Notes: generated by a model from the letters alone, not told the origin. 29,299 nucleotides of DNA from CAZWCX01 sp964632945 (GCA_964632945.1 CAZWCX010000094.1:1-29299); one strand, 5' to 3'; shown: positions 1 through 12,995, counted from the stretch's first letter. Made by a program: numbers and translations.

Positions 1-5
1 GACGG

Positions 6-55
6 AGCCGGATTGTTCGCGAACAGCGAAGCTGCTCGCGAATAATCCGGGCTAG
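6..55. repeat. Palindromic REP-like element, copy 1
   Basis: Nearly complete inverted repeat. Left arm AGCCGGATTGTTCGCGAACA and right arm TGCTCGCGAATAATCCGGGC pair around a short GAA loop. The right edge ends in CTAG, and its TAG (bases 54-52 on the minus strand) is the stop codon of surE. The outer end ATCCGGGCT is shared with the copies at 23236 and 27274; the inner stem differs. It probably also acts as the surE transcription terminator (inference). Confidence 0.75.
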
Positions 56-885
56 CGCCTCGGCCGCGGAATCCTGCGCGGACCGGGGGGCCCGCCGTCC
101 GCCACGCCGTTCCCGCCGCAAAGTTTGGTCAGCAGCCGATAGTTGGTCCGGTCGACCGCCAGCGGCGTGACCGAGGCGTACGAATTCTCGATCGCCTCGA
201 CATCGGTGGAAAACTGGTCGGTCGACCGCCGCCGCCGGTTCGCCGCCTTGGTCGCGGTGATCGGGTCGACACCGAGCCAGAAGTAGGTCCGCCCGCGCGG
301 ATCCAGCCGCCGATGGAAACTGTCCGCGTACGGCATCGCTTCCATGCGGGTCCAGGCGAACCCGCGAATCTGCCGCACCGGCACGTTGGGAAAATTGACG
401 TTATAGGCGACCGCTTCGCGCAGCAGGTCCGGCAGGTGCGGCTTCATCCAGCGGGCGAACATCCGCGCGTAGCCGTCGAACCGCGCCGGATCGTGCGTGT
501 TGAGCGACACCGCGATCGACGGGATGCCCAGAATCGCGCCTTCCATGGCCCCGGCCACGGTCCCGCTGTAGATGACGTTGATGCCGAGGTTGCCGCCGTG
601 GTTGATGCCGGAAACCACGAGATGCGGCCGCCGCCCGAGGATCTCGCCGACCGCGAGCTTGACGCAGTCCGCCGGCGTCCCGTCCACCCCATAGAACAGC
701 GTCTTCTGGCCGTTCTGCACCCGGGCGATCGTCAGCGGATGGAAGATCGTGATCGAGTGCCCGATCGCGCTCTGCTGGTCGGCCGGCGCCACCACCGTGA
801 CCCGCCCGATCGACTGCAGCGCCTTCGCCAACGCGCGGATGCCCGGAGAGTCGACACCGTCATCGTTGGTGACCAGGATGCGCAT
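52..885 (-). CDS. surE: 5'/3'-nucleotidase SurE
   Basis: 277 residues, slightly longer than the usual 250-260. SurE is a cytoplasmic, metal-dependent nucleoside monophosphate phosphatase acting in nucleotide salvage and stationary-phase survival. The N-terminal NDDG motif supplies metal ligands D8 and D9; S39 in the QQSAIGHS stretch and N95 in SGINHGGN complete the known SurE metal site. GTPADCV and YSGTVAGAMEG are also family signatures. The ATG is preceded by GGAG with a six-base gap. The last 25 or so residues are Gly/Pro/Arg-rich and probably disordered. The TAG stop lies inside the CTAG edge of a palindromic repeat. It appears monocistronic: the upstream minus-strand gene ends 160 bases away behind its own hairpin. 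Confidence 0.95.
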   Translation of the reverse strand: MRILVTNDDGVDSPGIRALAKALQSIGRVTVVAPADQQSAIGHSITIFHPLTIARVQNGQKTLFYGVDGTPADCVKLAVGEILGRRPHLVVSGINHGGNLGINVIYSGTVAGAMEGAILGIPSIAVSLNTHDPARFDGYARMFARWMKPHLPDLLREAVAYNVNFPNVPVRQIRGFAWTRMEAMPYADSFHRRLDPRGRTYFWLGVDPITATKAANRRRRSTDQFSTDVEAIENSYASVTPLAVDRTNYRLLTKLCGGNGVADGGPPGPRRIPRPRR

Positions 886-977
886 GCTCGGCTCCGGCGG
901 AAGCGGCGGGAGGAATCGGGGCGAGTCTTGAGACTACCACGCGGTCCCCGGACGCGCAAGGTCCGCCCGAAATGGCA

Positions 978-1016
978 GGCGGGCCGGGCGCCTCCTCCCG
1001 ATGCGCCCGGCCCGCC
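978..1016 (-). terminator. Strong hairpin after the BsuPI-domain gene
   Basis: A perfect 14-bp GC-only stem (GGCGGGCCGGGCGC with its complement) and an 11-base loop lie about 30 bases beyond the stop codon of the minus-strand gene ending at 1048. There is no clear U-tract, so it may be a stabilising 3' hairpin rather than a classical intrinsic terminator. Confidence 0.55.
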
Positions 1017-1047
1017 GCACTTGCGTCGCTTCTTCTACGTCTTTCGA

Positions 1048-3249
1048 CTACTTCCGGCCGTTGATCCGGTCGTTGATCCGGCTGAGCTGGCCGCTGGCGC
1101 TGGTGTCCTGCTCCAGACCGCCGTCGCCCCAGCTCCCGCCGGCGCCGCCCCCGCCCCAGGCCGAATCGCTGCCGTAGTCGCCGTAGCCGCCATCGTAGCC
1201 GCCGTAGCCGTCATAGCCGCCGTACCCGCCGTAGTCGCCATACTCGTCGCCGAAGCCGAAGATGTCCTTGATCAGGTCCCAGGCTTCCGCGCCCATGCGG
1301 ATCACGTCGAGGATCTTGGAGCCGTACTCCAGGATGGTGTCCAGGATCCCCATGAACCCGCCCTTCTTCCCCTCGTCTCCGCCGGTCCCGGTCATGTCGC
1401 CGCCGTAGCCGCCGCCGAAGTCGCCGTCGGAGCCGCCGCCGATCGGGCCCGTCTCATCGCCGTATCCGCCGTCGGAGCCGTACCCCGGGTCCTTGCCCCC
1501 GCCGGTCGAACCGCCGTCGAATCCGCCGCCCATGTCGTCGAAGTCGCCGTCGTTCCCCCAGAAGCCGCCGTCGGAGCCGCCGCCGGTCGAGCCGCCGGAG
1601 GAACCGCTGCCGCTGGAGCCGCCGCCGAAGTCGGAGTCCCCGCCCCAGTCGAACCCGTCGCTGCCGCCGCCGCCGGACGAACCGGAGCCGGACGAACCGG
1701 AGCCGGAACCGGAGCCGCCGCCCCAGTCGAACCCGTCATCCTTGCCGCCGGACCCGCCGTCCGAGCCGCCGCCGATCGGGCCGCCGAAGTTGCCGTCCGA
1801 CCCGCCGCTCGAACCGCTGCCCGACCCGCTGCCGGAGCCGGACGAACCACCGTCCATGCCCCAGTCCGAGCCGTCGTTGTTCATGTCGTCGATTCCGCCG
1901 GAGCCGCCGCTCGAGCCGCCCGAGGAACCGCTGCCGCTCGAGCCGCCGCTGGAGCCGCTGCCCGACCCGCTGCCGGAGTCCATGCCCCAGTCGTAGTCGC
2001 CCGCGTTCTCGCCGCCGCCGTTCGAGCCATCGCCCGAACCGCTGCCGCTCGAACCGCTGCCGGAGGAGCCGCCGCCGATCGACACCGACGTGTCGCTCCC
2101 GCCTTCGGAGCCGGCCCCGCCGTCCCCGGACCCGCCGGCCGACCCCAGGTCGCCGCCGCCCGAGGAGCCGCCGCCACCCGACCCGCCGCCCGAGCCCTCG
2201 CCCGTGCCGACCGAGATCGAGGTGCCGTCCCCGCCCTCTTCACCCTCTCCGGACCCCTCGCCCGACCCGTCGGCCGTGGCGCCGTCCGCCCCCAGGTCCC
2301 CCTCGCCGCCGGCGTCGGCGCTGCCGCCCGCTCCGCCGTCGACATGAATGTTGGTCCCCTTGTCGCTGCCCTTGCCGTCCTTGCCGTCCGTGTTGAGCGA
2401 AACCTTGTCCCCCTTGCCACCAGACAGGAAAGGCACATCCTGCGCCGCCGAGTGGATCGGCGGATTCGACGCCACCACCGCTTCGATCGTGTAGTCGCCC
2501 GCGGGCAGCGCCTTGGCGCCCTGCCAGGCCCAGATCTCGCTGAAGGTCAGCACGTCGCCGGAGTTCAGGATCTTGCTGGACGGCGCGCCCGAGAACGTCC
2601 GCCCCGTCGACCACTGCCACGCCACCTTCTCCGTCGCCTTGTCCCGAACCAGGAAGTCGTACTGCTGGTCGGTGGCGAAGTGGAGCGTGAACGCCTCGGC
2701 GTCGATGTTCTTCACCTCGAACGCCAGCTCCGCGGCCCCGTTCTCCTCCTTGACCGTCAACGTCAGCTTGATCGGCAGCAGGAACGTGCACTGGACCGGC
2801 TCCGTCTCCTGCGGCGTCTTCGCCGTGATCAGACCCGTCGCCTGGTACTCGCCCGGGGGGGTCTCCTTGTAGTACCACGCCTCGGTGAACGACCAGGTCT
2901 CCCCCGCATTGAGCGTCTTCGACTGCCCCTCGGGGAGGAACGACTCGTCGTCGGACCACTTCCACACCGGATTCCCGGTCGCGGTCTCCTTGACGACAAA
3001 GTCATACCGCTGCGCGGAAGCGAAGTCGAACTGCACGACCTTCGCGCCCGTGTTCGTCACATCAAGCTGGAAGAGCGCGACCCCGTTCGATTCCTTGATC
3101 TTGAGGGCCAGCTTCACCGGCTGCTCCGTCCCGGGGGCCTTCCCTGCCGGGGTCTCGGACTGGGCGTAGGCCAGACCGGCGCCGAACCACAGCGTCACCG
3201 CCATCAGGCTCGTCAAGGCGCGGGTCAGGAACAGCTTCGTGCGCAGCAT
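1048..3249 (-). CDS. Secreted protein with two BsuPI-like domains and a Gly/Ser/Asp-rich tail
   Basis: 733 residues. Residues 1-29 form a Sec signal peptide with an AYA cleavage site. Two tandem domains follow (about 45-142 and 158-262), each with the pattern of the BsuPI/intracellular proteinase inhibitor fold: QxYDFxV, then VWKWS or VAWQWS, then a PGEY or AGDY turn. About 350 residues of Gly/Ser/Asp low complexity follow, with recurring FDWGG and WGMD units. Next come a compact amphipathic, hydrophobic stretch (about 630-665) and a Gly/Tyr-rich end. I chose the ATG at 3249 because it opens the signal peptide and has AGGAG seven bases upstream; the longer reading frame upstream is shadow. 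A sigma-54-type promoter precedes it. Inferred role: exported surface, matrix or pilus-associated protein; inhibitor activity is not implied by the fold. The tail has no recognisable catalytic motif. Confidence 0.85.
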   Translation of the reverse strand: MLRTKLFLTRALTSLMAVTLWFGAGLAYAQSETPAGKAPGTEQPVKLALKIKESNGVALFQLDVTNTGAKVVQFDFASAQRYDFVVKETATGNPVWKWSDDESFLPEGQSKTLNAGETWSFTEAWYYKETPPGEYQATGLITAKTPQETEPVQCTFLLPIKLTLTVKEENGAAELAFEVKNIDAEAFTLHFATDQQYDFLVRDKATEKVAWQWSTGRTFSGAPSSKILNSGDVLTFSEIWAWQGAKALPAGDYTIEAVVASNPPIHSAAQDVPFLSGGKGDKVSLNTDGKDGKGSDKGTNIHVDGGAGGSADAGGEGDLGADGATADGSGEGSGEGEEGGDGTSISVGTGEGSGGGSGGGGSSGGGDLGSAGGSGDGGAGSEGGSDTSVSIGGGSSGSGSSGSGSGDGSNGGGENAGDYDWGMDSGSGSGSGSSGGSSGSGSSGGSSGGSGGIDDMNNDGSDWGMDGGSSGSGSGSGSGSSGGSDGNFGGPIGGGSDGGSGGKDDGFDWGGGSGSGSGSSGSGSSGGGGSDGFDWGGDSDFGGGSSGSGSSGGSTGGGSDGGFWGNDGDFDDMGGGFDGGSTGGGKDPGYGSDGGYGDETGPIGGGSDGDFGGGYGGDMTGTGGDEGKKGGFMGILDTILEYGSKILDVIRMGAEAWDLIKDIFGFGDEYGDYGGYGGYDGYGGYDGGYGDYGSDSAWGGGGAGGSWGDGGLEQDTSASGQLSRINDRINGRK
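1366..2424 (-). repeat. Coding low-complexity Gly/Ser/Asp tract
   Basis: About 350 codons made almost only of Gly, Ser and Asp, with spaced Trp, Phe and Met in recurring FDWGG and WGMD units. GGN and TCN/AGC codons keep it extremely GC-rich, which creates long spurious reading frames on both strands. Such tracts expand and contract readily, so length may vary between strains. Confidence 0.8.
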
Positions 3250-3307
3250 GTCGCGACTCCTAAACGGGACCTCCGTACCGGGAGACCCACAGAGACGAGC
3301 CAGAGAG

Positions 3308-3324
3308 AAGCAATTGGGATGCCA
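3308..3324 (-). promoter_or_regulatory. Sigma-54-type promoter for the BsuPI-domain gene
   Basis: The minus strand reads TGGCATCCCAATTGCTT. GG and GC are separated by exactly 10 bases, as in the RpoN -24/-12 consensus TGGCACG-N4-TTGCW. It lies about 60 bases before the start codon. Two other minus-strand units in the window have the same arrangement. Confidence 0.7.
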
Positions 3325-3410
3325 GAGCGATGCGTCTGCACGTTTGTTGCAAAGCAATAAATTACATGATCTTGCGATCAACACAATGCTCCGCACACGA
3401 CCGTGATTGC

Positions 3411-3442
3411 TCCAACATGTTGGATTCATCCAGATCCTTGGA
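3411..3442. promoter_or_regulatory. Candidate enhancer-binding-protein site (copy A)
   Basis: It begins with a perfect 14-bp palindrome, TCCAACATGTTGGA, followed by a CCAGAT core and a further TTGGA half-site. It matches the element at 21097-21128 at 24 of 32 positions. It lies about 100-130 bases upstream of the -12 element, a normal distance for an activator of sigma-54 polymerase. The regulatory role is inferred. Confidence 0.55.
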
Positions 3443-3745
3443 CTGCTCCGTGTGGGGATTCGGAATGCCGGTTCCGCCGACCCGGCGGAGACCCGTGCGC
3501 GATCGAATGTGCAACGGGTTCGTGTGCGAAGGCATGGAGCGGGTTTGCGAACGGCTGCATCTTGATCGCCTGACGGTGATGAACCCATAGGGGATCGCCC
3601 GAGATCCGACGACGTTCTGTGTGCGGGCGGCGACGTTTCTCCACCACCCCCTGACAGTGCTGCGGGCGCTTCTGGGTCGGCGCCGTACGCCTGCCGCGAA
3701 GGCGTGAAGTCCGGCCGCGGTCCGGATTCGGGGTCGCCGACCTCA

Positions 3746-3775
3746 TTGATTCCCCTCCCCCATCCCCGGTACACT
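3746..3775 (+). promoter_or_regulatory. Possible sigma-70 promoter for the first kinase gene
   Basis: TTGATT, an 18-base spacer and TACACT lie about 45 bases before the ATG at 3819. The match to consensus is moderate. Confidence 0.4.
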
Positions 3776-3818
3776 CCTCTCGTGCCGCCGGCGCCCAAGC
3801 GTTGCCGTGGAGTCGCCC

Positions 3819-6800
3819 ATGGACCGACGGGAGTTCGCCCTGGTGCTCGCCCGCGCCTGCCAGCAGGGTTGGCTGGACGAAGGCGGGTTTGAGCGCATTC
3901 GCCGGCGCGAACGCGAATCTCCCGACGCGCTCCCGATGGAGCTCCTCACGCAGGCGGGCGGACTCGACATCGGGCGCGTGGACGCGATCCTCCGGGAATT
4001 GCGCGGCGCCGCGCCGGTGCCGGACCGCCGGGCTCCGGCGACAGAGGATCGCGCGGACGTCGGCCCGAATCCGACCCGGCTTCAAAGCACGGCTCTGCCC
4101 GGACCGTTGGCCGAGCCGGACCTGACTCGGAGGGATGTCGGCGGCCCCGCGGTCACGTGCGCGGAGAACTCCCCTCCGGCGCCTTCCCCCGCCCGCCCCC
4201 TCACGGAGACGCGACTGCCGCCCGCGTTCGGCCGCTACCGCCCGATCGGCCGCCTGGGCGAGGGCGGCATGGGCGTCGTGCTTGAAGCCGTTCACGAAGC
4301 CACCGGCCGCGTCGCGGCGGTCAAGTTGATCCACCCCCAGTTTCTCTCCGCCGCCGAAGCCACCGAACGATTCCGCCGCGAAATGCGCAGCGTCGCGGCC
4401 CTTCACCACGAGAACGTCGTGGCCATTCTGGACGTCGGCACCGAGGCGGGTATCCCCTACTACGTGATGGAACGCCTCGCCGGCCGAAGCCTGCATGAAA
4501 TCCTGCGCAGCGGCCGCATCGATCCCGAGCGCGCGGTTCGCCTCGCCCTCGGCGCGGCCCGTGGACTGGCTCACGCCCACGAACATGGCATCGTCCACCG
4601 CGACATCAAGCCCTCCAACCTCCTCATCGTGCCCGGCGAGGGGGATGTCGAGCGCGCGGTGCTGATCGACTTCGGACTCGCCCGCCTGCTCGACGCGCAA
4701 CCGCTGACGCGCTCCGAGGAATTGCTCGGCACCCCGGCCTACATGAGCCCGGAACAGGCGTCCGGCGAGGCCCGCGCGGTGGGGCCGCAGACCGATGTCT
4801 ACTCGCTGGGCGCCGCCCTCTATGAGGCGGTCACCGGAGAGATGGTCCACAAGGCGGACAGCCCGCTCGCCCTGCTCGCCGACGTGATCTACAAGGACCC
4901 GATCCCGCCGCGCCGGCACCTCCCGGGCCTTCCCCGGGACCTGGAGACCATCCTCCTGAAGTCGCTGGAAAAGGACCCGACGCGGCGGTACGCCGGGGCG
5001 TCTGCGCTGGCGGCGGATCTGGCGGCGTTCCTCGAGGGCATGCCGATCGCCGCGCGCCCGGTCGGGCCGTTCGGGGCGCTGGTCCGGCGCGCGCGCCGGC
5101 ACCGCGGCGTCACCGCGGTGGCGCTCGCCGCCGCCTTGCTCCTGGCCGTCGCCGGGGCCGTGGGCGCGGTCGGCAAGCTCCGCGATCTCGAGCGGATCCG
5201 GAAGGAGTATGATCGGGCGGTCGCGGCGGAGGAGGCGGCGCACGTTGCGCGCGGACGTGCGGAAGAGGAACGGGATCGCGCCCGGCGGCGGGCCGGCGCC
5301 CAGGACCTGGTGATGGAGGCGGTCCGCCTCGCGGGAGCCGGCGCCGACTCCGCTCTGATCTCCGGGACCTTCCGGGCCGCCCGGGAAGCGGACCCGAGCT
5401 ACCACGGGACTTTTCAACAATGGGGGCGCTGGCGCAGCGGTCGGGGCGAACATGAGTCGGCGCGAGAAGATCTCGAGCACGCCCTCGAACGCAAGCCCGA
5501 CGACGGGTTGTCATTGTATTACCTGTTCCTCACGCTGGAGTGGCTGGGCCGGTCCGAGGCGGAGCGCACGTCGGTACTCGAACGGCTTGCCGCCCTGGAC
5601 GGGGGCGGGGAGTTGGCCTGCTGGGCACGCGCCCGACGGGCGCGCCGGCAGGCGCAGGCGGCGACCGACGCGGCGGGGTGTCGGGCTGCGCTCGAGTCGG
5701 CGCGAGATCTGCTGGACCAGGCCATCCGTCATTCGCCGCGGCTGGCCCGCGCCTGGGTCGATCGCGGCATGGTGCTGGCCGAACTCGGCCGTGCCGGCCG
5801 CGGCACGGCCGACGTAAAGCGCGCGCTCGAGATCGAGCCCGACGACCCCATGGCGCATGCGGCGTTGGGGGCCGTGTTGCTTCTGGATGACCGCCCGGCG
5901 GAGGCGGAAGCGCCCCTCGATCGGGCGATCCTGCTGGATCCCCATCGGCGGCAGAGTTGGGGCGATCGCGCCGCGCTCGCGTGGCTTCAGGGACGCGTGC
6001 GTCACGCCGCGGCCGATGTCGCGGTCGCCATCCGCGGGAAGGACCCGGCACCTCGGCACCTCGCCCTCGCCGTGCGTACCGCCCTCGAATGCGGCGATCC
6101 TGCGGAGGCCCGCGCGAGGTCCACACGCGGGTTGGAGTCGCATCCGAACGATCCCGACGTGCTCGAAGCGGCGGTATGGGAACGGCTGGCGTCGGGCGAC
6201 GCCGCCGGCGCGCTCGGACTGGCGGAGCGGCGCCTGGTGCTGCGTCCGGAAGATCCCAAGGGCTATCGGCTCAAGGCGCGGGCGCTGTTGGATTCAGGCC
6301 GGCCGGAGGCGGCGGAAGCGGAGTTGGACAAAGCCCTCGCCCGGGCCGAGGCCTGGAGCTCCTTCGGCGGCGACATCGGCCGCGAACGCGCCCACGCCCT
6401 GGCGGACCTCGCGGGATGCCGACTCCACGCCGGCCGGATTCAGGAGGCCACGCTCGCCGCCCGCCGATCGGTCGCCGCCTGCCGAACGATCCCGGAACCG
6501 CACCGGATCCTCGCCCGGACCCTCTGCCGGCAGGGCGAAGAGACGGCGGCTCGCGCGGAGCTCGCCGAAGCCCTGCGACTCGGCATCGATCCCATCGAGA
6601 CCTGGCGCGTATCGGCGGAAGTCGAGGCCGTTCTCGCCGGGCCGCGGGCGGCTGCGGCGGTGCTTGCCGACGCCCTGGGTCGCCACCCGGGCGCATCCCG
6701 TCTGCGCGACGCGCTCGCGCGGATCGACCCCGTACACCCCGCCCTCGCCGGCGCCCGCGACGGGGGCCGCGCGGCGCGCGAAGCCGGACTCGCGGCGCTC

Positions 6801-7436
6801 GCGCAACGCGACATCGACGCGGCGGGCGAGTCGCTGCGCCGGGCGGTCGCCGACGGACCGGAGGATGCGGCCAACCACGAAGCGCTGGGCCGCTGGGAAA
6901 TGGAGCGCAAGGCGTTCGAGGCCGCCGCCGAGAGTTTCCGCCGCGCCATTGCCCGCGACCCGCGCCGGACCTCCCCCTACCGCGAGTTGTCGCGGGCGCT
7001 CCGCGCGCTCGAACGGTGGGAAGAGGCCCTCGAGACGCTGAACCGCGCCCTCCGCCTGGAGCCCAAAGCCACGCTCTACGAGGCACGCGGACTCGTTCAC
7101 GCCCGTCTCGGGCGAACCCCCGAGGCGATCGCGGACTTCGGACAGGCGATCGCGGCCTCCCCCAAGTCTCCCACGCCCTACCTGAATCGAGCGAATGCGT
7201 ACTACAACGCGAGTGATTACGTATCCTCGCTGGCCGACTACGAGCAGGTGCTTGCACTCGATCCGACCCAGACCAAGGCCCTCGCCGGACGCGGGGGCTG
7301 CCTCTTCGCCCTGGGCCGTCTCGAGGCGGCGATCCGCGATTGGGAGGAGTACCTCGCACGCGCTCCCGAGTCCGACGTGAGCGTCCAGGTGCGCGCCTGG
7401 TTGGAAAAGGCTCGCGAGGCCGGCAAGGCGAAGTAG
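3819..7436 (+). CDS. Ser/Thr protein kinase with transmembrane segment and TPR array
   Basis: 1205 residues. A short helical N-terminus (1-65) and a Pro-rich linker precede a Hanks-type kinase domain (about 139-408). The glycine loop is GRLGEGGMG, the ATP lysine is K169, the catalytic loop HRDIKPSN has D262, the metal-binding DFG is at 284-286, and SPEQ replaces APE. All catalytic residues are intact. One transmembrane helix (about 431-451) follows, then a charged coiled coil (455-495), then some 700 residues of TPRs probably exposed outside the cytoplasmic membrane. The reading frame can open at GTG 3807, but the ATG at 3819 has GGAG six bases upstream and I prefer it. Likely role: membrane sensor kinase whose TPRs bind a protein partner or cell-envelope ligand. 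Substrates are unknown. Confidence 0.92.
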   Translation: MDRREFALVLARACQQGWLDEGGFERIRRRERESPDALPMELLTQAGGLDIGRVDAILRELRGAAPVPDRRAPATEDRADVGPNPTRLQSTALPGPLAEPDLTRRDVGGPAVTCAENSPPAPSPARPLTETRLPPAFGRYRPIGRLGEGGMGVVLEAVHEATGRVAAVKLIHPQFLSAAEATERFRREMRSVAALHHENVVAILDVGTEAGIPYYVMERLAGRSLHEILRSGRIDPERAVRLALGAARGLAHAHEHGIVHRDIKPSNLLIVPGEGDVERAVLIDFGLARLLDAQPLTRSEELLGTPAYMSPEQASGEARAVGPQTDVYSLGAALYEAVTGEMVHKADSPLALLADVIYKDPIPPRRHLPGLPRDLETILLKSLEKDPTRRYAGASALAADLAAFLEGMPIAARPVGPFGALVRRARRHRGVTAVALAAALLLAVAGAVGAVGKLRDLERIRKEYDRAVAAEEAAHVARGRAEEERDRARRRAGAQDLVMEAVRLAGAGADSALISGTFRAAREADPSYHGTFQQWGRWRSGRGEHESAREDLEHALERKPDDGLSLYYLFLTLEWLGRSEAERTSVLERLAALDGGGELACWARARRARRQAQAATDAAGCRAALESARDLLDQAIRHSPRLARAWVDRGMVLAELGRAGRGTADVKRALEIEPDDPMAHAALGAVLLLDDRPAEAEAPLDRAILLDPHRRQSWGDRAALAWLQGRVRHAAADVAVAIRGKDPAPRHLALAVRTALECGDPAEARARSTRGLESHPNDPDVLEAAVWERLASGDAAGALGLAERRLVLRPEDPKGYRLKARALLDSGRPEAAEAELDKALARAEAWSSFGGDIGRERAHALADLAGCRLHAGRIQEATLAARRSVAACRTIPEPHRILARTLCRQGEETAARAELAEALRLGIDPIETWRVSAEVEAVLAGPRAAAAVLADALGRHPGASRLRDALARIDPVHPALAGARDGGRAAREAGLAALAQRDIDAAGESLRRAVADGPEDAANHEALGRWEMERKAFEAAAESFRRAIARDPRRTSPYRELSRALRALERWEEALETLNRALRLEPKATLYEARGLVHARLGRTPEAIADFGQAIAASPKSPTPYLNRANAYYNASDYVSSLADYEQVLALDPTQTKALAGRGGCLFALGRLEAAIRDWEEYLARAPESDVSVQVRAWLEKAREAGKAK

Positions 7437-7576
7437 GACCCGCGTCCGCCAAGACGGCCCATTGCCGGTCCGCTCGGAGTGCGGCGGGACATCGTTCTTG
7501 CTGGGCGTGTCTGTCCTCGCGGCCTACGCCTGAGGTGCTTCCGCGGCGCTTCCAATCGACCACGGCCGCCGCACGA

Positions 7577-7593
7577 GCCCCCCCCCGGGGGGC
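7577..7593. terminator. GC hairpin between convergent kinase genes
   Basis: GCCCCCC pairs with GGGGGGC across a three-base loop, midway in the 273-base gap between the convergent kinase genes. There is no U-tract on either strand. It could act as a bidirectional terminator but the support is weak. Confidence 0.3.
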
Positions 7594-7709
7594 ACGCCCT
7601 CACGCCCGCCCCCGCCCTGCCCGCGTGCGCCGATTCTGCCTGGCGAATCGCTCCCTCCATCGGGCCCCGGGATGGCCGCAGGACGGCAACATGATGCAGC
7701 GCAATTTCC

Positions 7710-11408
<3,699 letters not shown>

Positions 11409-11543
11409 GACCGGTCCTTCCTGAGCGCGCGTCCTCGTTCGCCCCACTGCCCCCGCCCGCCTCGACTCCGCCCTTCGGCCTCGAGCGCCATGAAGCCGGC
11501 GCGGGCGGGCTCACCTCGTCCGCATCCCCGTCGCACCGTTCCG

Positions 11544-11573
11544 AGAGTACTCGTCCCTTTGCCCTCGAGTCAA
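11544..11573 (-). promoter_or_regulatory. Possible sigma-70 promoter for the second kinase gene
   Basis: On the minus strand TTGACT, an 18-base spacer and TACTCT lie about 135 bases before the start codon. The -35 box is good and the -10 box is weak. Confidence 0.4.
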
Positions 11574-11668
11574 TTCGCAACGCGACTTCGTCGCCCCGAC
11601 GGATGCGGCACTGCTCGGGGGGCCGGCGCCGCACGAACGACGCGTCGGACGCGCGATCCGGGCGACGC

Positions 11669-12973
11669 TCAGCGGTCGGGCTCCAGCCTCTCCCCCGGGC
11701 CCGGAACGCCGCGCTCCACCCGGTCCGCGACCCCCGAACCGATGCGCCGGTACGGTCCCAGGGCGGCTGGACGAACGGGGGAATCCGGGTCGCCCCCCTC
11801 GGCGAGGGCGAAGTGGAGGTGGGGCTGCCCCGACCAGCCCGAATTCCCGCATCGGCCGACGAGCGCCCCGGCGGGAATCGACTGACCGACGGTGACGGCG
11901 ACGGATCGTTCCTGCAGGTGGAAGTAAAGCGTGAACTCGCCGGGGGCATGGCGGACGCAGACGTGATTCCCGCGTGGGTGAGCGGAGTCGGGACGTCCGG
12001 GCGGGTGGTCGGGGATGCCGTCGAAGGCGGCGACGACCATGCCCGCCGCGGCGGCGAGGATGTCCCGACCGAAGGAGGCGAAGTCCTCATTGCGGGACCC
12101 GTCGCCGCGGAAGGTCTGTCCCGCTTCATCGATGGCCTGGAAGTCCCAGGCGAATCGGGCCAGGAGCCCACGGTGGGACTCCGTGCCGTGATTCCCCTGC
12201 AGGACCGTCCAGCGGCCGGCGAACGGGAGTGCCAGCGGGATCGTGTGGGTGGGCTCGGGCGGGGTCGGGAGAAGCGCCTCGGCACGGGCGAAGGCCTGTC
12301 CGGCGGCCTCCCGGACTCCGGCGACCTCGAGCGCCCAGGCGTGGTTCTGCCAGATCCAGGGTTCTTCGGGAAAGCGGGCGGTCCCGCGCCGGCCGAGTTC
12401 GACGGCGCCCGGGGCGTCGCCGCGGGCGAGGCGGTTGAGGAGCGCATTGGAGTAGAGGCTCGGGGAGTGCTCGCGCCCGTGTCGCTGCAGGGCCGATTGG
12501 AAGGCCGTCTCGGCCTCCGCGTGGCGTCCCTGCCCCTGCAGGGAGCATCCGAGCGCCTCGAGGAGGAGGGCGCGCTGGAGGTCGGGATCCGCCGCGAGCG
12601 CGCGGTGCAACCACGGCTCGGCGTCGGCGGGCCGGCCGAGCGCGAGCGCCGCGCGGCCCCTCCCGGCGAGGGCGCCGGGGTCGTCCGGGTCCCGTGCGAG
12701 CGCCGCGGCGAAGTCGCGATCGGCGGCTTCCGCGTCTCCGGCCTCGAGTCGGCACTCCCCCGCCCGCACGCGCGCGCGGACGTGGTCGGGACGGAGGCGC
12801 AGGAAGACCTCGTATCGCTCCGCGGCCGTCTCCCAGCGGCCGGCGACCCGCGCGTCTTCGGCATGGGCCCAGGCGGCGGCCGCGGAGTCGGTTTCCTGGC
12901 CCGACACGAAGGCGGGGAACAGGCCCGCCGCGAGGGCCACGAGCGCCGCCGCCCGCCGGGTTCCGGACTTCAC
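11669..12973 (-). CDS. Secreted TPR protein with C-terminal M23 (LytM-type) peptidase domain
   Basis: 434 residues from a GTG start at 12973, which has GAGGAGG five bases upstream and opens a signal peptide ending near VSGQ (residue 25). Four to five TPRs fill about 30-235. The C-terminal M23 domain (about 250-410) has H267 in SHRG, D277 in FAWDF, H352 in YFHL, and H385/H387 in PHLHF preceded by GNSGWSG. These match the zinc ligands and catalytic histidines of LytM-type enzymes, which cleave peptidoglycan cross-bridges. The first motif is unusual: nine residues separate H267 and D277 instead of the common three, as in M23 relatives with a YAxDF-type strand. The gene starts 22 bases after the oxidoreductase stop, so the two are probably co-transcribed, though no functional link is evident. 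Confidence 0.85.
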   Translation of the reverse strand: MKSGTRRAAALVALAAGLFPAFVSGQETDSAAAAWAHAEDARVAGRWETAAERYEVFLRLRPDHVRARVRAGECRLEAGDAEAADRDFAAALARDPDDPGALAGRGRAALALGRPADAEPWLHRALAADPDLQRALLLEALGCSLQGQGRHAEAETAFQSALQRHGREHSPSLYSNALLNRLARGDAPGAVELGRRGTARFPEEPWIWQNHAWALEVAGVREAAGQAFARAEALLPTPPEPTHTIPLALPFAGRWTVLQGNHGTESHRGLLARFAWDFQAIDEAGQTFRGDGSRNEDFASFGRDILAAAAGMVVAAFDGIPDHPPGRPDSAHPRGNHVCVRHAPGEFTLYFHLQERSVAVTVGQSIPAGALVGRCGNSGWSGQPHLHFALAEGGDPDSPVRPAALGPYRRIGSGVADRVERGVPGPGERLEPDR

Positions 12974-12995
12974 GGGGGCCTCCTCGAGCGTGACG

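Larger units (their letters stand above)
3250..3818. other. Divergent intergenic region (569 bases)
   Basis: It separates the BsuPI-domain gene (-) from the first kinase gene (+). It holds the sigma-54-type promoter and upstream element of the former and a possible sigma-70 promoter of the latter. Bases 3335-3430 are distinctly AT-richer than their surroundings, as expected of a regulatory region. I see no supported gene here. Confidence 0.7.
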
